From contig CAYTSA010000122.1 in assembly GCA_964440345.1 (NCBI GenBank), positions 1 to 9,372 on the forward strand: a stretch of 9,372 nucleotides of DNA, in the 5' to 3' direction. Shown here in pieces: positions 5,041 through 9,372 of the stretch. The notes beneath the pieces were generated by a model. The model was not told where the DNA came from and did no database searches. It worked only from the letters and a program-made list of their open reading frames with translations. Each line of letters opens with the position of its first letter. Within the stretch, counting starts at the first letter, position 1. Both the position numbers and the translations under genes were made by a program. Source of the DNA: CAYTSA01 sp964440345 (lineage in GTDB: Bacteria; Desulfobacterota; Desulfovibrionia; Desulfovibrionales; Desulfovibrionaceae).

Positions 5041-5904
5041 TCAGGCAACCCGCTGCACTGACGCGCTCTGCGGGTCGGCAAAGCACTCCTGGGCGGCAAT
5101 GAGCTGTAGCTCACGGACGCCGGCTTTGTGAGTCGCCTGAAACACTCCATATATGGCTGTGGCGGTTTTGCCCAGGGCAGCCTCCACGGATTCGCCTTGC
5201 AGCAGACGCCCCAGAAAAATAGCTGACACCACATCGCCAGCGCCGTTGGGGGCCGGGTCCAGGTCCAGCATGGGGGTGCTGGTCACCCAGCCGCCATCGT
5301 TGGTCACAGCCAGCATTTCAATGGTGTCCTCGGGCGTGGCGCTGTGCAACAGGCTGGTGACCAGTACAATGGAAGGCCCCCTGTCCAGGGCGATTCTGGC
5401 GCCGCGCAAAGCATCGTCCAGGGTCTTCACTTCCACCCCAGTCAGCAACTCCAGCTCAAACTGGTTGGGGGTTATCACGTCTGCGGCGGGCACGGCGTGG
5501 TCCCGCATGAAATCCGGAATCTCCGGCTGCACGAAAACGCCCCGGCCCACATCGCCCATGACCGGGTCACAGGCGTAGAGCGCACCCGGATTGCGGCGCT
5601 TCACCTCTGCCGCAGCCTCCACAATGGCTCCGCCCAGGTTGGCGCTGCCCATGTAGCCGGACAAGGCGCCCGCGCAGTTGTCAAACCCGCCGCGCTCCTG
5701 CATGCCGGCGGTTATTTCTGCTATATGCTCCGGGCTGAACACCTGGCCGGTCCACTTGCCGTAGCCGGTGTGGTTGGAAAACTGCACCGTCATCACAGGC
5801 CAGACCTCGAACCCCATGCGCTGCAGGGGAAACACGGCCGAGGCGTTGCCCACGTGGCCGTAGGCTACATGTGATTGTATGGAAATAATGGATTTTGGCG
5901 TCAT
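5041..5904 (-). CDS. pdxY: Pyridoxal kinase PdxY
   Basis: This 287-residue protein equals E. coli PdxY in length. It phosphorylates pyridoxal with ATP to pyridoxal 5'-phosphate in the vitamin B6 salvage pathway, in the cytoplasm. Family landmarks are SHVAYGHVGN (11-20), TVQFSNHTGYGKWTG (39-53), LSGYMGSA (81-88), CDPVMGD (112-118), the TPNQFELELLTG segment (145-156) and NGAGD (220-224), whose Asp224 is the expected catalytic base of this ribokinase-fold group. The NGAGD reading differs slightly from the GVGD of E. coli PdxY but keeps the key Gly and Asp. The ATG at 5904 has AGGGGG seven bases upstream. It ends 33 bases from the stop of the phosphatase gene (convergent) and diverges from argS. 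PdxY and PdxK overlap in substrate, so activity on pyridoxine cannot be excluded. Confidence 0.95.
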   Translation of the reverse strand: MTPKSIISIQSHVAYGHVGNASAVFPLQRMGFEVWPVMTVQFSNHTGYGKWTGQVFSPEHIAEITAGMQERGGFDNCAGALSGYMGSANLGGAIVEAAAEVKRRNPGALYACDPVMGDVGRGVFVQPEIPDFMRDHAVPAADVITPNQFELELLTGVEVKTLDDALRGARIALDRGPSIVLVTSLLHSATPEDTIEMLAVTNDGGWVTSTPMLDLDPAPNGAGDVVSAIFLGRLLQGESVEAALGKTATAIYGVFQATHKAGVRELQLIAAQECFADPQSASVQRVA

Positions 5905-5935
5905 TGATTTTCCCCCTGTATGGAATGAAACTAAG

Positions 5936-5964
5936 CCGATAGTGCCAGGCTACGCTGCTGTCAA
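5936..5964 (-). promoter_or_regulatory. Possible sigma-70 promoter of pdxY
   Basis: On the minus strand a perfect TTGACA (5959-5964) is followed after 17 bases by TATCGG (5936-5941). The -10 is weak, matching three of six. It would give a leader of about 25 nt. Confidence 0.45.
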
Positions 5965-6065
5965 GCTTCAATGCAGGTTTCAAAGTGTTTGCAGTCTGAA
6001 AAAAAAATGATAACTGCCCGGCTCTGCACATTACACAAAATCATACTCAGGGGGTAAGCCGCCAC

Positions 6066-7721
6066 ATGCGCGCTGTACACACACTGGAGAGCGTTCTACG
6101 CTCATTTGTCGAATCCAACAACTTTGAGTGGCCGGCCAAGGCCACCATAGAACCGCCCAAAGACAAAAAATTCGGGGACTTGGCCGCCAACCTGGCCATG
6201 GTTCTGGCCGGGCAGGCCAAACAAAAGCCCCGGGACCTGTCCGAACGCATCCGGGAGCACTGCCTGGCCGCGTCAAAAGACATCCAAGCTGTGGAGATTG
6301 CTGGTCCGGGCTTTTTGAACGTGACGTTTTCGCCGGATTTCTGGCGCGCAACAGTGGCTGAAACGCTGCAAGAAAAGGAAAACTACGGCCGCACGAATAC
6401 TGGCGAAGGCCGCAAAGTGCAGGTGGAGTATGTTTCCGCCAACCCTACAGGCCCGCTGCACATAGGCCACGGCCGAGGCGCAGCCGTAGGCGACTCGCTG
6501 GCCCGCATCTTGCGCTTCACCGGGCACGAGGTGGAGACTGAATACTACCTGAACGACGCCGGCCGGCAGATGCGCCTTCTGGGCCTGGCGGTATACGTGC
6601 GCGCCCAGCAGCAACAGGGGCAGGATGTGGAACTGCCCGAGGAGTGCTACAAGGGCGACTATATCAAGGACATCGCCGCGGACGTACTGGCCGCCTGGCC
6701 CGACCTGCTGCAACTGGGCGAAGAAGAAGCGGTGGCCCTGTGCCGCGGCGCCGCCGTGGCGGACATTCTGGCCGGCATCAAGACCGACCTCGAAGCCTTT
6801 GGCGTGGAGCACCAGGTCTGGTTCTCAGAAAAATCGCTGGTGGACTCCGGCGCTGTGGACAAGACCTTTGCCTACTTGCAAGAAAATGGCCTGGCTTACG
6901 AGAAGGACGGCGCTTACTGGTTCGCCGCCGAGAAGATGGGCGACGACAAGGACCGGGTGTTACGCAAATCCGACGGCTCGCTTACGTATTTCGCCTCTGA
7001 CATAGCCTATCACGACGACAAGTACCGCCGCGGCTTTGACTTGGTAGTTGACATATGGGGCGCGGACCATCACGGCTATGTGCCGCGTATGACTGCGGCG
7101 GTGGAGGCCCTGGGTCTACAGCGGGACCAGTTCCACGTCATCCTGGTGCAGCTGGTGAACCTGCTGCGCGGAGGCAAACAGATCGCCATGTCCACCCGGG
7201 CCGGTCAGTTCGAAACCTTGGCTGACGTGGTCCAGGAAGTAGGCAAAGACGCCGCCCGGTTCATCTTTCTTTCCCGCAAGAGCGACTCCAAGCTCGACTT
7301 CGACCTGGAGCTGGTCAAACAGCGGACCATGGACAACCCGGTCTATTACGTACAGTACGCCCACGCCCGCATCCATTCTGTGCTGCGCACCGCCGCCGAG
7401 CGCGGCGTGCACGTAACCGCCGCGCCAACACCTGAGAACCTGACCGGCCTGGACACAGACGAGGACCTGGAGCTGCTGCGATTGCTGGAGCGTTTTCCAG
7501 ACACTGCAGCGGCGGCCGCCGCCAATCTGAGCCCGCATCTGGTCAGCTTCTACCTGTTGGACTTGGCCGCGGCCCTGCATCGCTACTACACCAAGCATCA
7601 CGTGCTTGCGTCAGAGGATCCGGCGCTGGTCCAGGCGCGGCTGTTGCTGCTCACCGCCGTAGCTCAAGTGATCAGCAGCGGACTCGGCCTGCTTGGCGTG
7701 AGCGCGCCAGAGCAGATGTAA
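6066..7721 (+). CDS. argS: Arginyl-tRNA synthetase
   Basis: This is a complete 551-residue class I aminoacyl-tRNA synthetase that charges tRNA-Arg with arginine using ATP. Residues 1-88 are the N-terminal additional domain that touches the tRNA D-loop. The catalytic core carries SANPTGPLHIGHGRGAAVGD (124-143), including the HIGH signature at 132-135, and WGADHHGYVPRM (331-342). The second signature reads IAMSTRAGQF (373-382), a variant of KMSKS in which the first Lys is replaced, as in many arginyl enzymes. Residues about 425-551 are the DALR anticodon-binding domain, with YYVQYAHARI near its start and a GVSAPEQM ending typical of the family. The ATG at 6066 has GGGGG about 11 bases upstream, slightly far, but the N-terminus fits the family. 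It is followed by the SPOR-domain gene after 128 bases, which has its own promoter. Confidence 0.97.
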   Translation: MRAVHTLESVLRSFVESNNFEWPAKATIEPPKDKKFGDLAANLAMVLAGQAKQKPRDLSERIREHCLAASKDIQAVEIAGPGFLNVTFSPDFWRATVAETLQEKENYGRTNTGEGRKVQVEYVSANPTGPLHIGHGRGAAVGDSLARILRFTGHEVETEYYLNDAGRQMRLLGLAVYVRAQQQQGQDVELPEECYKGDYIKDIAADVLAAWPDLLQLGEEEAVALCRGAAVADILAGIKTDLEAFGVEHQVWFSEKSLVDSGAVDKTFAYLQENGLAYEKDGAYWFAAEKMGDDKDRVLRKSDGSLTYFASDIAYHDDKYRRGFDLVVDIWGADHHGYVPRMTAAVEALGLQRDQFHVILVQLVNLLRGGKQIAMSTRAGQFETLADVVQEVGKDAARFIFLSRKSDSKLDFDLELVKQRTMDNPVYYVQYAHARIHSVLRTAAERGVHVTAAPTPENLTGLDTDEDLELLRLLERFPDTAAAAAANLSPHLVSFYLLDLAAALHRYYTKHHVLASEDPALVQARLLLLTAVAQVISSGLGLLGVSAPEQM

Positions 7722-7798
7722 CGCCGCCCGGCCGGTCTTAATAACATGAACGTCCGCAGCAGCCTCTGAATACACGCCATCAGCCTCCGAAAAACATC

Positions 7799-7826
7799 TT
7801 GATTTTTTCTAGGTTTTTTGTATACT
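7799..7826 (+). promoter_or_regulatory. Sigma-70 promoter of the SPOR-domain gene
   Basis: TTGATT (7799-7804) and TATACT (7821-7826) are separated by 16 bases, within a T-rich stretch. The start site would be near 7833, 17 nt before the ATG. The SPOR gene is therefore probably not dependent on argS transcription alone. Confidence 0.6.
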
Positions 7827-7849
7827 GGGAAATATCAGGATAATAGCGC

Positions 7850-8638
7850 ATGAAAGTCTGGGTAGAAAAATCTGAGGCCAAAGGCCAGGGAAGACCTCGC
7901 AAAGAGGCGCATTTTCGCGTGTCCTTGCCTGCGGTGGGCGGGCTGGGCGGAGCTTTGGCGCTGGGCCTGGTGTGGGTGTTTATTCTGGGCGTGCTGGTTG
8001 GCCGCGGCTACAAGCCGGAAGACAGCGTGCCTGAACTTGCCCGCATCATGCCGGGCCAGGCCGCCAACGCTATGCCGAACGCTGGCCAATTGACCGAACA
8101 AGGCCTCATCAAACCAGAGGACCTGCAGTTTTACGACAAGCTGAAGGTTGCAGACGACAGCCGGACAGCCAAACAGGCTGCTGCGCCAGCTCATGCGCCT
8201 GAAAAGCAAAAAAGCAGCCCCAAACCGGCGCCTAAGCCGGAGCAAAGCGCCAACGCCAAAGAACCAGAGTCCAAAGCGCCGCCGCAGACTGCTGCCCGGC
8301 CCGGCGCCCCCACAGCCAAGCCAACAACCAAACCAACGGCCAAGCCGGCAGTGAATAAGGAAGAGCCGCAAAAAGCCGTCAAAGCCGAAGGGCGGCAATT
8401 CCGCTATATTTACCAAACGGCCTCCTTTCGCGAGTACGCCATGGCCCGCGCCTTTCAGGACAAGGTGGAGGACCTGGGCCTGGCCACAGACATGGAGGTG
8501 GTGGAGATCAAGGGCGTCACCTGGCGGAGGGTCAATGTTTTTTTCACCGGCGTCCCGGAAGAAACCCGGGAGTTGAAAGAAAAGCTCAAAACCGTGGGCG
8601 TTGATCGGGTTATCCTGCGGTCCAAAACGCCCCTATAG
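7850..8638 (+). CDS. SPOR-domain single-pass membrane protein
   Basis: This 262-residue protein has the layout of FtsN/DedD-like envelope proteins. A basic cytoplasmic N-terminus (1-26) is followed by one transmembrane helix (about 29-51), then a long flexible linker rich in Pro, Ala and Lys (about 108-178) that could span the periplasm. The C-terminal SPOR domain (about 184-258) carries the usual start IYQTASFREYAMARAFQDKV (187-206) and the central MEVVEIKGVTWRRVNV segment. SPOR domains bind glycan strands stripped of side peptides at the division septum, so a role in cell division or peptidoglycan remodelling is likely. The ATG at 7850 has a modest AGGA about 10 bases upstream and its own promoter. 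No division enzyme is adjacent, so calling it FtsN would be too specific. The gene order argS-SPOR is, from memory, common in Desulfovibrio relatives. Confidence 0.92.
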   Translation: MKVWVEKSEAKGQGRPRKEAHFRVSLPAVGGLGGALALGLVWVFILGVLVGRGYKPEDSVPELARIMPGQAANAMPNAGQLTEQGLIKPEDLQFYDKLKVADDSRTAKQAAAPAHAPEKQKSSPKPAPKPEQSANAKEPESKAPPQTAARPGAPTAKPTTKPTAKPAVNKEEPQKAVKAEGRQFRYIYQTASFREYAMARAFQDKVEDLGLATDMEVVEIKGVTWRRVNVFFTGVPEETRELKEKLKTVGVDRVILRSKTPL

Positions 8639-8732
8639 GCTCCACCGCCGGTCATTTATTCTCTCCTCGGCTCTTGCCGCATTTTTCTACTTTCCTCTTG
8701 CTTTTTTCCACGTGGCGGGGTAGTGAGTTAGT

Positions 8733-8752
8733 ACAGTATTTACGACTACTGT
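8733..8752. promoter_or_regulatory. Inverted repeat, possible operator of the last gene
   Basis: ACAGTA (8733-8738) and TACTGT (8747-8752) are perfect inverted copies with eight bases between them. They lie 22 bases before the ATG at 8774, between any promoter and the ribosome-binding site. A dimeric regulator site or leader hairpin is possible; no clear -35/-10, sigma-28 or sigma-54 promoter is seen in this gap. Confidence 0.35.
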
Positions 8753-8773
8753 GTTGCAAACAAGGAGGGGACC

Positions 8774-9076
8774 ATGAATACAGGCAATACCAGTGGTATT
8801 TCCACCGGCATGGACGGGCAGACTTTTGGCGCAGCCGTTGTGTCCAAGACCCTGGACACCATGAACAATGTCTCTTTCTCCCCTGCTCCTACCGACGCAT
8901 CTACTTTCGGGGCGGCGGTCGTTTCCAAAACCCTGGACTACATGAACTCTGGCTCGCTTGGAGGAAACGCGTCCTTCGGCGCTTCCAGCGGCATGGACTC
9001 TTCTTTCGATTTCCAAATGAGCGTCCTCAGCCCAGCCTACACCGGCAAGGGAACCATTCTGGACTCCATGGGATAG
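8774..9076 (+). CDS. 100-residue protein with a duplicated 15-residue motif
   Basis: I do not recognise a named family with certainty. The protein has no signal peptide or membrane segment, is rich in Ser, Gly, Thr and Met, and carries the motif TFGAAVVSKTLDxMN twice, at 17-31 and 44-58, a 27-residue period. A shorter FGASSGMD (68-75) echoes both the motif start and the STGMD at 10-14. The motif is amphipathic and probably helical. It loosely recalls the short helical repeats of YjfB-type putative motility proteins, and I recall similar small proteins in Desulfovibrio, but this is a weak link. The two motif copies differ at many synonymous codon positions yet keep 14 of 15 residues, which argues that the protein is real and under selection. 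AGGAGG lies five bases before the ATG. A strong terminator-like hairpin follows 47 bases after the stop, so it is a single-gene transcript. Confidence 0.85.
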   Translation: MNTGNTSGISTGMDGQTFGAAVVSKTLDTMNNVSFSPAPTDASTFGAAVVSKTLDYMNSGSLGGNASFGASSGMDSSFDFQMSVLSPAYTGKGTILDSMG

Positions 9077-9123
9077 ACAGCACAAACGTGATAGATTCGG
9101 CGGACCCCCATCCGATCCGTTTA

Positions 9124-9151
9124 CAAAAGGCCGGCCTGCGCCGGCCTTTTG
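9124..9151 (+). terminator. Intrinsic terminator of the 100-residue gene
   Basis: CAAAAGGCCGG (9124-9134) pairs perfectly with CCGGCCTTTTG (9141-9151), and one more C-G pair closes a four-base CTGC loop. The U tract is short (four T, inside the stem), so termination efficiency is uncertain, but the position 47 bases past the stop fits. Confidence 0.8.
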
Positions 9152-9203
9152 CATTGGCAAACACAATCCTCGATTCAGCACCTAATATACAAATAACTCG
9201 ACA

Positions 9204-9222
9204 TGTTAGAGCTTGTTAGAGC
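9204..9222. repeat. Tandem nonamer beside repeat copy 2
   Basis: TGTTAGAGC occurs at 9204-9212 and 9214-9222, a 10-base period equal to one DNA helical turn. It directly abuts the dispersed repeat. It could be a pair of regulator sites on one DNA face; copy 1 has no equivalent. Confidence 0.6.
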
Positions 9223-9330
9223 ATGGCGCCATTGACAATGCGCTATCCTGAGCATACTCCTCCCTGACCTGTAGCCAGGTTGCCTGGCCTTAGCTGCCAG
9301 GCGGTGGATTATGGCCATCCCTGATCCACC
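9222..9330 (+). repeat. Dispersed structured repeat, copy 2
   Basis: This is the partner of 3503-3610, with the 52-base core at 9263-9314. GCCTGGC (9282-9288) and GCCAGGC (9296-9302) form a perfect 7-bp stem with a seven-base loop. A second perfect 7-bp stem, GGTGGAT (9303-9309) with ATCCACC (9324-9330), follows at once and is specific to this copy. A consensus TTGACA -35 lies at 9232-9237 with a weak TACTCC 17 bases on, so the element could be transcribed from within. An A-rich stretch follows. Confidence 0.7.
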
Positions 9331-9372
9331 ATCAAAAAAACAAAAAAACTCGTTGTGTACGGAAAACCAAAC

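Larger units (their letters stand above)
9077..9372. other. Intergenic end of the window
   Basis: This 296-base tail holds the terminator hairpin of the last gene, a short tandem repeat, the second copy of the dispersed structured repeat and an A-rich stretch (9333-9372). No gene is seen. It is probably the upstream region of a gene beyond the window. Confidence 0.6.

Noticed and set aside
5038..5064. GCGTCAG/CTGACGC inverted repeat at the convergent ends of the phosphatase gene and pdxY.
   Set aside because: The loop is 13 bases and no T run follows on either strand, so it is not convincing as a terminator.
5935..5942. GCCGATAG on the plus strand before argS, resembling a FliA -10.
   Set aside because: There is no TAAA 15 bases upstream, and arginyl-tRNA synthetase is not expected in the flagellar regulon.
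8668..8686. Terminator after the SPOR gene (CGGC-TCTT-GCCG followed by T-rich sequence).
   Set aside because: The stem is only four base pairs, too weak to support a call.
8641..8773. Sigma-28 or sigma-54 promoter for the 100-residue gene (GCCGCATT at 8676, TTGCA at 8754).
   Set aside because: The sigma-28 candidate matches only half of each element, and the sigma-54 candidate lacks the GG at the required distance.

Overview
The window looks like an ordinary chromosomal stretch from a GC-rich, Gram-negative, flagellated bacterium, most likely a Desulfovibrio-like member of the Desulfovibrionales. I base this on recall of family and gene order (argS followed by a SPOR-domain protein, a TPR protein with a GVYS...GTG N-terminus, and a small protein with an AVVSKTLD-type motif), not on a search. 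It holds nine supportable protein genes and no rRNA, tRNA, CRISPR array, transposase or phage gene.

Positions 1-2117 are minus-strand: an intrinsic terminator (1-46), a secreted or lipidated Mip-like FKBP prolyl isomerase (84-842), a small two-helix membrane protein (1033-1275) and a TPR protein (1347-2117). A 409-base gap (2118-2526) has a minus promoter for the TPR gene, then a plus-strand extended -10, possible stem-loops and a strong terminator that together look like a small RNA or attenuated leader, then a dyad and a 13-base direct repeat ahead of arfB (2527-2949), the peptidyl-tRNA hydrolase that rescues stalled ribosomes.

Convergent with arfB is a 132-residue protein of unknown function (2979-3377, minus). 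Upstream of it is a near-perfect FliA (sigma-28) promoter, which ties it to the flagellar/chemotaxis regulon. The 337-base gap to the next gene (3378-3714) also holds one copy of a dispersed structured repeat, three copies of a 15-base tandem repeat and a sigma-70 promoter ending almost at the ATG of a GAF-SpoIIE/PP2C phosphatase (3715-5007, plus). That enzyme is the output stage of a partner-switching signalling pathway whose partners are not in view.

Pyridoxal kinase pdxY (5041-5904, minus) meets the phosphatase gene tail to tail and diverges from argS (6066-7721, plus). argS is followed by a SPOR-domain, single-pass membrane protein (7850-8638, plus) with its own promoter. The last gene (8774-9076, plus) encodes a 100-residue protein with an internally duplicated 15-residue motif and ends in a strong hairpin. 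The final ~170 bases carry the second copy of the dispersed repeat, whose stem is preserved by U-A/U-G and C-G/U-G changes relative to the first copy.

The most interesting items are the two-copy structured repeat, the FliA-driven orphan gene, the duplicated-motif small protein and the candidate small RNA upstream of arfB.
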